Below, piece after piece: positions 38,803-47,855 of a stretch of 64,000 bases of DNA; positions within the stretch are counted from its first letter, which is position 1; every line of letters starts with the position of its first letter. The DNA lies in the NCBI RefSeq assembly GCF_000196235.1, contig NC_008541.1, forward strand, positions 2,170,001 to 2,234,000, given 5' to 3'. The position numbers and the translations under genes were made by a program. The stretch is from Arthrobacter sp. FB24 (lineage in GTDB: Bacteria; Actinomycetota; Actinomycetes; Actinomycetales; Micrococcaceae). The notes beneath the pieces are model-generated. The model saw nothing but the letters and a program-made list of their open reading frames with translations. It did no database searches and was not told the DNA's origin.

Positions 38803-39084
38803 GTGCCGGGCAGGAGCCGCCTGACACCCAGCCACCATGCGGCGGAGTTGGCATTGACGGCGTGCGCCGCAACACTGGCGTGAAAATTCACTTTCCCAGG
38901 CCATCCGGGCATGGTCCGCGTCGTTCTCCACTAACGGCCCCTGCCGGCCCTCCAACGCCAGGCTGTCGAGCGTGTTGTGGAATGCCTGTCGGATCGGGAC
39001 TATTTCGTTGAATCAGGCAGTTGTGCCATTAGCCGGAGTGGGTCTCCGCGCAGCGCTAATCGATGACGACGGGAATGAGATCAC

Positions 39085-40560
39085 GTGACGACAATGCCTG
39101 CAGAGGGAGTCGGCTTCCGCTCGAAGCGCGGTCCTATACTAATTTCCCTGATGCTCTCTACGGGCTTGGTGGCGATCGATTCGACGATCGTCGCGACCGC
39201 GGTGCCGTCGATCGTACATGACATTGGCGGCTTTGCGTCCTTTCCATGGCTCTTTTCTGCCTACCTGTTGGCGCAGGCCGTGTCCGTCCCCGTCTACGCG
39301 AAGCTCTCCGACGTCGTCGGCCGCAAACCGATCATCCTGATCGGCATCGGGCTATTCCTATTCGGTTCGATCCTTTGCGGAGTGGCATGGAGCATGCCTG
39401 CCCTCATCGCGTTCCGTGTGCTGCAGGGCCTGGGCGCGGGAGCAGTCCAGCCGATGGCGATCACGATCGCGGGCGATATCTATTCGCTGACTGAGCGGGC
39501 GAAGGTGCAAGGCTACCTTGCGAGCGTATGGGCAGTGTCCTCGGTCGTTGGCCCGACGCTCGGGGGCGTGTTTTCAGCAATGGGCATGTGGCGTGGAATC
39601 TTCCTCGTGAACATCCCGCTGTGCCTCATCGCAGGGTGGATGCTGAGCCGGACGTTCCACGAGAAGGTCGAACGCGCCAGGCACCGAATCGACTATCTGG
39701 GGGCGGGCCTGCTGACTGGCTCGCTGACGCTGATCATTCTTGGGGCCCTCGAAGGCGGCCAGGCGTGGGGATGGACCTCCGCCATCAGCGTTGCGGTGTT
39801 CGCCGGCGGAGCGCTCTTGTTCGCCGTGTTCATCCTCGTCGAGCGCAGGGCCGCCGAGCCAGTCCTGCCGCCATGGGTCGTCTCCCGGCGGCTGCTGGCG
39901 ACGACGGCACTGATCTCCTTTGGCGTTGGAGCGGTCATGCTTGGCCTCACCTCTTACGTTCCCACGTTCCTCGAAGGAGCCCTCTCGACCTCCCCGATCC
40001 TGGCCGGGCTCGCGCTGGCAGCATTGACGATCGGCTGGCCGATCAGTGCGTCACAATCGGGCCGGTTCTATCTTCGGTTGGGGTTCCGGAAGACCGCGAT
40101 GATCGGCATTACTATCACCGTCATCGGCACAGCGGTACTTGCGCTCACCGCCTCCGCACCCAGCGTTCTCCTGGCGGCGGCGAGTTGCTTCATCGTAGGG
40201 CTAGGGCTCGGACTGGTTGCCACCCCGAGCCTTATCGCCGCCCAGTCCAGCGTCGACTGGAACGAGCGCGGAGTTGTCACCGGTACCAATCTTTTCGCGC
40301 GGTCGATCGGTAGTTCCCTCGGTGTCGCGGTTTTCGGGGCGGTTGCGAACGCAATCTACGCAGGCACTCCGGGCGGCAATACGGACCCGCACACAGTCGT
40401 CGTGGCCTCCGGGGCTGTTTTCATAGCCGTACTGGCCGTCGCCGTACTCACCGTCGTCGCCGTCATCGCGATGCCCGCTACAGACAACGAGACCCCCACC
40501 CGCTCGACTGCTGACCCTGTGGTGGCCGCCGCGCACAGTACGGCATCCTCACCGGATTAG
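39085..40560 (+). CDS. MFS drug-efflux transporter (DHA2/QacA type)
   Basis: This 491-aa membrane protein has 14 predicted helices. The DHA2 motif A is KLSDVVGRKP in loop 2-3, motif C-like AVSSVVGPTLGG is in helix 5, and the first helix signature reads GLVAIDSTIVATAVPSIV. It should export amphiphilic or cationic drugs using the proton gradient. A GTG at 39085 preceded by GGAATGAG is used; ATG 39094 is an alternative. No regulator is adjacent. Confidence 0.87.
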   Translation: MTTMPAEGVGFRSKRGPILISLMLSTGLVAIDSTIVATAVPSIVHDIGGFASFPWLFSAYLLAQAVSVPVYAKLSDVVGRKPIILIGIGLFLFGSILCGVAWSMPALIAFRVLQGLGAGAVQPMAITIAGDIYSLTERAKVQGYLASVWAVSSVVGPTLGGVFSAMGMWRGIFLVNIPLCLIAGWMLSRTFHEKVERARHRIDYLGAGLLTGSLTLIILGALEGGQAWGWTSAISVAVFAGGALLFAVFILVERRAAEPVLPPWVVSRRLLATTALISFGVGAVMLGLTSYVPTFLEGALSTSPILAGLALAALTIGWPISASQSGRFYLRLGFRKTAMIGITITVIGTAVLALTASAPSVLLAAASCFIVGLGLGLVATPSLIAAQSSVDWNERGVVTGTNLFARSIGSSLGVAVFGAVANAIYAGTPGGNTDPHTVVVASGAVFIAVLAVAVLTVVAVIAMPATDNETPTRSTADPVVAAAHSTASSPD

Positions 40561-40621
40561 GACCGCTCCCGGGGCCTGGTCCATGCGGCGTCCGCCTGGG
40601 CTGCCCGTTTGCGGTGAATTA

Positions 40622-41098
40622 CTAGAAGCGGAGTCGGTTCACCACCGCGCTGGTCGTCCGATCCACCGCATAGGCGGCTGCAGCACCGACGGCGTAGGCC
40701 AACAAGTCCGCGGTGCCGAATGTGGTTCCGAGGACCAGCCGAAGGGGTGGCCAGGACTCTCCCAGTTCGGCAGGAAGACCGGTGAGCTGGAACAGTTCGA
40801 TCATCACGCAGACCGTAACGGCTGCAGCTGCAATCAGCATCTTGGGCTTTGACGGAAGCAGGATGGCCACGAGAATGTAGACCAGAGCCGCGTACATGCC
40901 GTCACCGGCAGGCCCGGTCCACGCAGCATCGCTCAACGCACGAATGCCCAACCCGAGCACGGCACAAATCAGCCCGGCGACGCAGAGCAAGGCCCGTCTG
41001 ATTCTTGAACGCCCCGGTTCAACGGAACTCACAGCTTCAGTGCCGCCGCTGTTCCCGGCCAGATCACTGCCCGAAGCCCCACTGTCGACGCTGCTCAT
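40622..41098 (-). CDS. DUF2809 family membrane protein
   Basis: This 158-aa protein has a ~35-residue charged N-terminus and four hydrophobic segments. The DUF2809 signature is seen in GDGMYAALVYILVAILLP, MIELFQLTGLPAEL and LVLGTTFGTADLLAYAVG. ATG 41098 is preferred because GGGGAGG directly precedes it; the upstream TTG would place the ribosome site inside the gene. Function is unknown. Confidence 0.82.
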   Translation of the reverse strand: MSSVDSGASGSDLAGNSGGTEAVSSVEPGRSRIRRALLCVAGLICAVLGLGIRALSDAAWTGPAGDGMYAALVYILVAILLPSKPKMLIAAAAVTVCVMIELFQLTGLPAELGESWPPLRLVLGTTFGTADLLAYAVGAAAAYAVDRTTSAVVNRLRF

Positions 41099-41203
41099 TA
41101 CCCTCCCCAACGCGGACCCGTGAGAGCCCTGGCAATCAGCCTAGCTCAGCACTTCATTGCGGTAGGCGAGCCGGCCGTTGGCGGGAGAGTCCGCCAGATC
41201 GGA

Positions 41204-42022
41204 TCAGGCCGCGGCAACCGGCAGCACCAGCAGGTAGCCGGTCGGCAGATCAGTGCTCCAGCGTCGCGGCTCGCGGACGACGAACTGCGTCGCCAACTCC
41301 TCGGGAGTGAGCAGGCTGTTAGGCGCAGGGGATGGACCCCACTGTTCGCCGCCGTACGGGTAGAGCGGATCCTGCACGCGGACGGCGGTGACCGCGAACT
41401 CCGGGAACTGGCCGGGATCGCCTAGTGATTCGAAGCCGCTCATCACCGATACGTGGCGACCGCGCCACAGGACCAGCCCGACCGGCCGGCCCGTGTCGAC
41501 GATGGCACGCGCAGCCGTCTGCAGCGCGTCCCCGTAGTCAGCGATGCTGACGACGGCGTACGGGCCCATCCCGACCTCGTTGAGCACTTGCGCCCAGCCT
41601 AGGGGGTTGGCACCGTTGAACGAATTGGTCGACCGTGCCCGGGCCATCTCCCAGAGTTCGCCTTGCTGAACGCTGTCCGCCCACGTCCCGGTCCCCGTCT
41701 TGTCGATGAGGTTGTGCATGATCTGGATGCTTGCCGCCACACACCATTCAAAGGTGTACTGCGGCACGAAGTCCCCCTCCTGGTAGAGGTTGAGGGCGAA
41801 CGCTTGGGGTACCGGAGGCGGCGCGGGCACGGATGTCGGGGTGGGGGATAGCGTCCCTTGAGGAGGGCGGACGTCATCGCGTGCGGCCGGTCGGGACAAT
41901 GGCGTCTGGATCGGTTGATCGGTGGTGACTTCATCGAGTCTGATCGCAGGCACACAGGCCGAGAGGAGGGTCGCCAGGCCGACGAACCAGGCCACAAGAA
42001 GACGGAGCGGTGCACCGATCAT
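41204..42022 (-). CDS. Lipoprotein with a papain-like (C39-type) peptidase domain
   Basis: This 272-aa exported protein has a lipobox (TLLSAC, modified Cys at about residue 23) and a Pro/Thr-rich linker to about residue 75. A domain of the C39-like/papain-like fold follows. The putative catalytic Cys is in FEWCVAASIQIMHNLI, the His in WRGRHVSVMSGF and the Asp in RVQDPLYPYGG, in the order and spacing expected for this fold. A membrane-anchored cell-envelope peptidase or peptidase-like binding protein is inferred. No transporter or bacteriocin gene is nearby. Confidence 0.65.
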   Translation of the reverse strand: MIGAPLRLLVAWFVGLATLLSACVPAIRLDEVTTDQPIQTPLSRPAARDDVRPPQGTLSPTPTSVPAPPPVPQAFALNLYQEGDFVPQYTFEWCVAASIQIMHNLIDKTGTGTWADSVQQGELWEMARARSTNSFNGANPLGWAQVLNEVGMGPYAVVSIADYGDALQTAARAIVDTGRPVGLVLWRGRHVSVMSGFESLGDPGQFPEFAVTAVRVQDPLYPYGGEQWGPSPAPNSLLTPEELATQFVVREPRRWSTDLPTGYLLVLPVAAA

Positions 42023-42085
42023 GATCGGTCCATTTTATCGCGACGCGGCGGGAATGCGTCGTGTAGTGGTTGGCTCCCGTGAGCC

Positions 42086-44254
42086 TCAAGGACGGCGGCG
42101 GCCTTGCGGAAGTCGTTTACTGGCTTGCTCGACCAGTTCTGTTATCCATGGGCGGTGCCCGCGGTGGAAAGCCATTCCTTCGGGCAGGCCCTGGACGGAT
42201 GGGACGGACCCGGTGATATCTATGGTGATCCTGCCGCCGGCCATGGGTGCGTTGGTGATGTGGAGGTCACCGTACGATTCCGGAAGCACCGGATCCAGCC
42301 AGAAGCCTCCGCGGGAGACGTGGGCGTCATACCGCATCAGGCTGGTCACCAGAAGTATCGGTGTGGTCGCTGCCCAGGCCTGCGGTGAACAGGCCGTGGG
42401 GTAGGGCACTGGCTCAGTAAACTGGTCACGGCTGAAGCCGCAGAACAGTTCCGGCAGCCGGCCGTCCGAGTATTCTGCAGCCTCCAGCAGTGCCGTGGAG
42501 ATCCGTTGTGCTTCCGCCACGAAGCCATAGCGGAGCAGACCGGCCGCGATGATTGCATTGTCGTGCGGCCAGACTGAGCCGTTGTGGTAGCTGGCGGGGT
42601 TGTAGGCACCCATGTCGCTGGCGAGGGTGCGCACGCCCCACCCGCTGAACATCTCCGGTGACATGAGGCGTTCGGCCACTTTGGATGCTTTGTCCTCATC
42701 GATGAGGCCCAGCCATAGACAGTGGCCCATATTGGATGCGCAGGCATCAACCTGCTGCTTTTTGCCGTCCAGGGCCACTGCATAGTAGCCGCGCTCAGGC
42801 ATCCAGAACTGTTCATTGAACTGCTTCTTCAACGCCGAAGCCCAGCCGGCGAGTTTGTCGCCCAGAACCGTGTCGCCGTCGTCGTATGCCATCCATGCCC
42901 GCGCCAGGTACGCCGCGAAAACATAGGCCTGAACCTCGCAGAGCGCGATGGGTGGTTCGGCCAGTCGGCCGTCGGCGAAGTTGATGCCGTCCCAGGAGTC
43001 TTTCCATCCCTGGTTGATCAGCCCCTGGTCGTTGAGGCGCTCATACTCGACGAACCCGTCGCCGTCTTTGTCTCCATAGTCACGGATCCAGTCCAGCGCC
43101 CGGTCCGCGTGGGGCAGTAGTGCGGCGATGGTGTCCTTGGCGAATCCCCAGCGGCTGACCGCCCCGAGGACGTCAACAAACAACGGCGTGGCGTCAACAC
43201 TCCCGTAGTAGACGGACTTACCTCCCAGGGATAGTCCGCTGGAGACATCGAGCCTGACCTCGTGGAGGATTTTTCCCGGTTCCTCCTCGCTCATTGGATC
43301 GACCACGGTCCCTTGGCGGTCCGCCAGAGTCTGGAGCGTGCCCAAAGCCAACGATGGGTCCACCGGTAACGCCATTTCCGAGGCCCACAGCGAATCCCGT
43401 CCGAACAGAGTCATGAACCAGGGCGCACCGGCGGCCACCACGACCCGGTCCGGGTGGTTCGGATCCTCGATGCGAAGGGCGCCGAGGTCATCGTAGCTGC
43501 GCCTTAGAGTGCGTTCGATCGACGGGCTCCCCATGTGGAGCACCGGGATCCTGGCCACCCACTCCTGGCGGCGCCGGTCACTAGGGGACAGCCCGTCACC
43601 CTCAGCATGCACGAACGAATCAGAGGTGGCTCCGTCCATGCCGGGCACCGCGATGAGGGTGGCGCTCCACTGGCCGTGGGCTGCGATAGAGGCCCGGTAC
43701 GTAATGGCGTTCGGAGTCACGTCCGCTCCCGGGGCGCGGACTACAACGCCTTTCCGGACGTCTTGCCAGGCAGCCCGGATGGTCAGCACATGGCCTTCCG
43801 CTTGACGGTTTTCGTTCCATTGCCGCTGGATCCGCGCCTCCTTGACTTCAAAGAGATCGGCGAAATCAGCCTCAACGGTAAGGGAGACAGAGCATTCGAC
43901 AGGGTCCAAAGAGAAATTGCGGACAGTAATCTGCTCTCGGATTCCAGCTCCAACCTCACGGAGCCGTTCAACAATCAGGGGGCTGTCGGCATATCCGTCG
44001 GTGCGTGGAACACGGCCTGCAAACAGTGCACGGTACGGCTCCTTCGTCTCCGCGGCCAGCGGCTCGAGCGGTTGTCCGTTGATGGTCAGGCTCCACTTGG
44101 AAAGGATCCGGGTGTCCTGGACAAAAAGGCCATGGGGATGTTCCGGGTGGATGTCGCCGTTCGGTAAGGAGATACAGAAGGACGATCCCTCGACCAGGGT
44201 GACCGTCCCGGCCCCCATGGGACCGGCCGCCGTGTCAGAGTTCCACCCAGCCAT
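42086..44254 (-). CDS. Glycogen-debranching-type glycosidase, second copy
   Basis: This 722-aa paralogue of the protein at 15270-17423 has the same domain order: GDE_N_bis-like beta domain (about 15-215, GAGTVTLVEGSSFCISLPNGD) and the six-hairpin glycosidase domain (about 285-690). GDSLWASEMALPVDP, YGDKDGDGFVEY, NQGWKDSWDG and YNPASYHNGSVWPHDN are all present. The start is ATG 44254 with GGGAGG 6 nt upstream; the open frame extends about 97 codons further but without support. It probably acts on alpha-1,6-branched glucans or a related oligosaccharide in the cytoplasm. Confidence 0.85.
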   Translation of the reverse strand: MAGWNSDTAAGPMGAGTVTLVEGSSFCISLPNGDIHPEHPHGLFVQDTRILSKWSLTINGQPLEPLAAETKEPYRALFAGRVPRTDGYADSPLIVERLREVGAGIREQITVRNFSLDPVECSVSLTVEADFADLFEVKEARIQRQWNENRQAEGHVLTIRAAWQDVRKGVVVRAPGADVTPNAITYRASIAAHGQWSATLIAVPGMDGATSDSFVHAEGDGLSPSDRRRQEWVARIPVLHMGSPSIERTLRRSYDDLGALRIEDPNHPDRVVVAAGAPWFMTLFGRDSLWASEMALPVDPSLALGTLQTLADRQGTVVDPMSEEEPGKILHEVRLDVSSGLSLGGKSVYYGSVDATPLFVDVLGAVSRWGFAKDTIAALLPHADRALDWIRDYGDKDGDGFVEYERLNDQGLINQGWKDSWDGINFADGRLAEPPIALCEVQAYVFAAYLARAWMAYDDGDTVLGDKLAGWASALKKQFNEQFWMPERGYYAVALDGKKQQVDACASNMGHCLWLGLIDEDKASKVAERLMSPEMFSGWGVRTLASDMGAYNPASYHNGSVWPHDNAIIAAGLLRYGFVAEAQRISTALLEAAEYSDGRLPELFCGFSRDQFTEPVPYPTACSPQAWAATTPILLVTSLMRYDAHVSRGGFWLDPVLPESYGDLHITNAPMAGGRITIDITGSVPSVQGLPEGMAFHRGHRPWITELVEQASKRLPQGRRRP

Positions 44255-44607
44255 TTTGGCCTCCCTCGGAATCAGGCCCCTGCGGTCCCGGTTCCAGGCC
44301 GCTGCCGTCGAAGCCAACTCTGTGTTCGACGCTACTCTCGCCGGCCCTCCGGCGCTAGGGCTTTGATCGGCGGGAGGCAGGCACGGTATAAATCCGGGGC
44401 GGCTTCTCACGAACGTCGCAACACCAATCTGAAAGAGGTGTTGGATTATGCGCAGTTCGACGCGCCGATCGCGAAAAATGGGCCTAGACGCCCCAGAGCT
44501 GTGCTGAATTGGTCCTGGGCATCCGCCAAGTTCGCGACTTATCACGACGCAGCGGCAAAGTTGGCAGTACCTGGTTCGTCCGTCCCGTAAGGAGATCGCC
44601 TATCGCA
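44255..44607. other. Intergenic stretch upstream of the second debranching-type gene
   Basis: It must contain the leftward promoter for the gene at 42086-44254, but no confident -35/-10 pair is seen. A +frame at about 44363-44590 lacks a ribosome site and recognisable motifs. Nothing else stands out. Confidence 0.4.
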
Positions 44608-45249
44608 TCAGCTGGTCACTTGTCGGAGCTTGAACACGATCGAGTCGAAGACGGCGCGTGCCTCTCGTGTCAGCTCCGGATTGATCGATTCGTGGAATTG
44701 GACCACCCAGAACATAGCGCGCTGGCCGTCCAGGTTGACCACCCGGTAGGTTTTGCGTTCAGCGGCGCTCGAGTACCAGCGGGTGCATAGGTTCGAATAT
44801 TCTGAGTGAACGCAAAACTGACCGTTGTCGCAGGCTTTGATGTCCACGTCGCCCTCGACGGAGTGGTCGAACTCGACGCCGGAGTAATCGCCCACCATGA
44901 CCTCGACGGGAGGGGTGCTGGCCGTTGACGTCTGCTCCGTCATCGCGTCGACGAAAGCCTGAGCCGACGGATTGACCTCGACGAGCGCGCCCTGCCACGC
45001 GCATGCGTCCCTCGGCACATGGTTGGAGGGCCACCAACCCACGAAGACCGCCATTTCATCCGGGTGATCCGGGTCGTCCTTGCCCACGCCGGCGCCGCCT
45101 TCACTCACCCAGCCGTCTGGGACGGTGATCTCGAAATTCTCTGCGAAGCTGGTGACGAGGTATGTACCAGCGTCGATGTCGCCGCTCTTCGGCAGCGGTG
45201 GGACCGTGGGTAACGGTGGGACCGTGCGGGCCTCCGTAAGCACACGCAT
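44608..45249 (-). CDS. Hypothetical protein (213 aa)
   Basis: I do not recognise this family. The protein is acidic, begins with a Pro-rich stretch (VPPLPTVPPLPKSG) and has a beta-rich core with four cysteines (ACAW, IKACDNGQFC, SNLC) that could form disulfides. This would fit an exported protein, but no signal peptide is seen at this start. GGAGG lies 5 nt before the ATG at 45249. It may be a truncated or non-classically exported envelope protein. Confidence 0.6.
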   Translation of the reverse strand: MRVLTEARTVPPLPTVPPLPKSGDIDAGTYLVTSFAENFEITVPDGWVSEGGAGVGKDDPDHPDEMAVFVGWWPSNHVPRDACAWQGALVEVNPSAQAFVDAMTEQTSTASTPPVEVMVGDYSGVEFDHSVEGDVDIKACDNGQFCVHSEYSNLCTRWYSSAAERKTYRVVNLDGQRAMFWVVQFHESINPELTREARAVFDSIVFKLRQVTS

Positions 45250-45381
45250 GGAGGCCTCCAGAGGCAGCCCTTATGCTGCGGACGTTACGCCCAGCCAACA
45301 CTGACCGCAAGAGACGCCAGAAGCCAACGCTCCGCCATTTTGGATAACGGGAACGGATGGTGAGTCCCGCCGCCGGATCCT

Positions 45382-45852
45382 CTACGGGAGCGCGAGGTCC
45401 ATGATCGGTGTGAAAACCATCTCCTCGGTAGGATCGCGAGCAGGCAGCACCACGCCTCGCGGATCCTGGACAATGCGAGGCGCTGGGGGTCTGCGCGGGT
45501 CCCGTCCGAGCCCGAGCGTCGCAGTCTGGGCGACCAGCGGGCGGGCGAACGCCGTTCCCATAACGCTGAACCGGTCACTCCCGCCGCCATTCCCGTGAAC
45601 CATCTTCGCGAACGTGCCGTCTGAGAGCCGTAGAACGAGCGCGTCTTCGCGCCCGCTCCGCAGCGGTTGATCGATAAAAGTCACGTTCACCCGCACAAAC
45701 GAGTCCCAAACCTCATAGCTGGTCACATAACCCCGGACCCCCGAGCCGTCCGGAACTACCACCTCGAACTCATGCCGCTCGGGAAGCAGTACGCGTTCGA
45801 GCCGAGGCGGCTCGCCCCCCATAGAGTGCACAGCGCCGATCATCGTCCCCAT
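45382..45852 (-). CDS. Hypothetical protein (156 aa)
   Basis: No family is recognised. It is a soluble protein with beta-rich sequence in the first 120 residues (HEFEVVVPDGSGVRGYVTSYEVWDSFVRVNVTF) and a Pro/Arg-rich C-terminus. AGGAG sits 7 nt before the ATG, a good translation signal. It lies 132 nt upstream of, and on the same strand as, the 213-aa hypothetical protein. Confidence 0.6.
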   Translation of the reverse strand: MGTMIGAVHSMGGEPPRLERVLLPERHEFEVVVPDGSGVRGYVTSYEVWDSFVRVNVTFIDQPLRSGREDALVLRLSDGTFAKMVHGNGGGSDRFSVMGTAFARPLVAQTATLGLGRDPRRPPAPRIVQDPRGVVLPARDPTEEMVFTPIMDLALP

Positions 45853-46126
45853 TGTTTAGCTCCTGTGTCTGTCATCAGCGTGGCCCCATCCCGTTCGCGA
45901 CACCACCGATGATTCCTGATAGCAGTCGGCTGTCAAGACTCCGGCTGCCCCGCTGCGGCACGTCCTGCTGTCCCTGATCCGCTGAGTTTTACGTGAAGAA
46001 GTTCGGCATGCGCGTTGTTGACCAGGCCGACGGCGCGGACGCCGCCGTCACAAAGGTCGCGGCTGCCGGAACCCGGAGTCACCTGGGCCTCCGCGTCGTG
46101 GCATTCACCGGCTCGGCCCCCTTCGG

Positions 46127-46711
46127 CTATGAAGGCTTGGGCCGCGCGCGTACGTGCATCCGTTCGCCCTGCTGTCCAAACAGGCTGATGAACTCAACCG
46201 GTCTGCCGTCAGCGCTGGCGAACCAGTGCGGTGTGTGGGTGTCGAATTCCGCGGCTTCGCCGGGGCGCAGTTCGAAGTCCTTGTCGCCCAGCACCAGACG
46301 CAGCCGTCCGTTGAGGATGTAGAGCCATTCGTAGCCTTCGTGAACGCGCGGGTCGGGCTCCGACCCGCGGGCATCACCTGTGAGCACCATCTTGAAGGCC
46401 TGCAATCCGCCCGGACGGCGTGTGAGCGGAACAGCCGTCATGCCGCCGTGGGTGATGGGCTGCAGGTGGATTCTCGGATCCCCGGTGGGTGGCGCGCCGA
46501 CAAGATCATCGAGGGGAACACCGTACATCCTCGCGAGTGGCAGCAGGAGTTCAAGGTTGGGCCTGCGTTGGCCGGATTCCAGGCGGGACAGGGTGCTCAC
46601 CGACACGCCGGATGCGGAGGACACATCCCCAAGGGTGAGGTTCCGTTCCGTGCGGAGTGCCCGAAGCCGGGGGCCGACAGCCCCGAGAACGTCGTCAAGC
46701 TCAATTTCCAT
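46127..46711 (-). CDS. XRE-family regulator with C-terminal cupin domain
   Basis: This 194-aa regulator combines an N-terminal HTH_3/XRE domain (about residues 10-65: RLRALRTERNLTLGDVSSASGVSVSTLSRLESGQRRPN) with a C-terminal cupin (about 110-185: HEGYEWLYILNGRLRLVLGD, HWFASADGRPVEFISLF). It diverges from the thioredoxin-reductase-like gene across 121 bp and probably controls that operon and itself, with the cupin sensing a small ligand. ATG 46711 is used; an upstream ATG at 46735 is possible. Confidence 0.87.
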   Translation of the reverse strand: MEIELDDVLGAVGPRLRALRTERNLTLGDVSSASGVSVSTLSRLESGQRRPNLELLLPLARMYGVPLDDLVGAPPTGDPRIHLQPITHGGMTAVPLTRRPGGLQAFKMVLTGDARGSEPDPRVHEGYEWLYILNGRLRLVLGDKDFELRPGEAAEFDTHTPHWFASADGRPVEFISLFGQQGERMHVRARPKPS

Positions 46712-46832
46712 GACCCCACTTTGCCATAACGGCAATCATGTTTGTCAATTCTCGATTGTGCGGTGGAAGCTGGTGTGACCGCCGCAGGACTCCGGCGGCG
46801 AACCTCCAGGACGCGAAGAAGGAAAGATCTGT

Positions 46833-47855
46833 ATGGACACCACACGCTATGACGTTGTAATTGTCGGTGGCGGCGCGGCGGGACTCAGCGCTGCCACGAC
46901 TCTGGGCCGGGCGCTTCGCCCGGTACTGGTCATCGATTCCGGAACTCCACGCAACGGACCCGCCGCGGGCGTACACGGCTATCTTTCGAGGGACGGCATG
47001 GATCCTTGGGAACTCCTGTCCACAGGACGCAGCGAAGTGCTCTCCTACGGAGGAACGGTCATCGACGGTGAAGCCGTCTCGGCACGGCGGACCCTTGATG
47101 GATTCGAGGTGATTCTCGGAGATGGCCGCCGGTTCAGCGGCAGGCGCCTCCTCGTCACCACCGGCCTGACAGACGAACTGCCTCCCGTCGACGGGCTGCG
47201 GGAGCAATGGGGAAAGGGCGTTGTGCACTGCCCCTACTGCCATGGCTGGGAAATCCGCGGTCAACGGATTGGAGTGCTGGGCACAGGCCCGCTGTCCGTC
47301 CATCAGGCGCTCTTGTTCAGGCAGTGGTCCCGGGATATCACTCTCTTCCTCAACGACACCGTGGAACCCACCGACGAAGAGTGGGAAAAGCTCGCCGCCC
47401 GGGCCGTCACGGTCGTTGACGGCGCCGTGGCTTCTGTTGACACTGTCGATGGCGTCCTCACAGGGCTCACGCTCCGCCAGGGCCCCTCGTTCGACTTGCA
47501 GGCGCTCGCTGTCGGAACCCGGATGGAGGCCAGATCCGCTCTTCTGGAATCGCTCGGACTAGGTTCCCAGGTGCACCCCTCGGGGGCCGGACGGTTTATC
47601 GAGACCGATGCCATGGGTGCGACGGCCGTCCGCGGCGTGTACGCGGCCGGCAATGTCTCCAACCTCATGGCCCAGGTAATCACCGCGGCGGCCGAGGGTG
47701 TCATGAGCGGCGCACGGATCAACGCCGACCTCATCGAAGAGGAAACCCGGTGGGCTGTCGAGGGTCACTTCGGCCCCTTCTCGGCCGCCTCGGAAGCAGC
47801 CGTCTCTCAGATCGTGCTGACACACCGACGCCATGGCCTTGATGATGGCATCTGA
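46833..47855 (+). CDS. NAD(P)/FAD-dependent oxidoreductase (thioredoxin-reductase-like, CPYC)
   Basis: This 340-aa pyridine nucleotide-disulfide oxidoreductase has the FAD motif GGGAAG (12-17) and a redox-active CPYC at C133-C136 (VVHCPYCHGWE), in the position typical of thioredoxin reductases. A second nucleotide-binding motif (GVLGTGPLSVHQA) lies near 147 and the late FAD motif GVYAAGNVSN near 268. It overlaps the methyltransferase gene downstream by 23 nt, so the two are coupled. This pair behind an XRE-cupin regulator recurs in actinobacteria. The partner thiol or small-molecule substrate is unknown. Confidence 0.85.
   Translation: MDTTRYDVVIVGGGAAGLSAATTLGRALRPVLVIDSGTPRNGPAAGVHGYLSRDGMDPWELLSTGRSEVLSYGGTVIDGEAVSARRTLDGFEVILGDGRRFSGRRLLVTTGLTDELPPVDGLREQWGKGVVHCPYCHGWEIRGQRIGVLGTGPLSVHQALLFRQWSRDITLFLNDTVEPTDEEWEKLAARAVTVVDGAVASVDTVDGVLTGLTLRQGPSFDLQALAVGTRMEARSALLESLGLGSQVHPSGAGRFIETDAMGATAVRGVYAAGNVSNLMAQVITAAAEGVMSGARINADLIEEETRWAVEGHFGPFSAASEAAVSQIVLTHRRHGLDDGI

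Noticed and set aside
45993..46322. 109-codon + frame starting MKKFGMRVVDQADGADAA
   Set aside because: It overlaps the XRE-cupin regulator on the other strand, lacks a ribosome site, and only its first third is outside that gene. A remnant is possible but cannot be shown.
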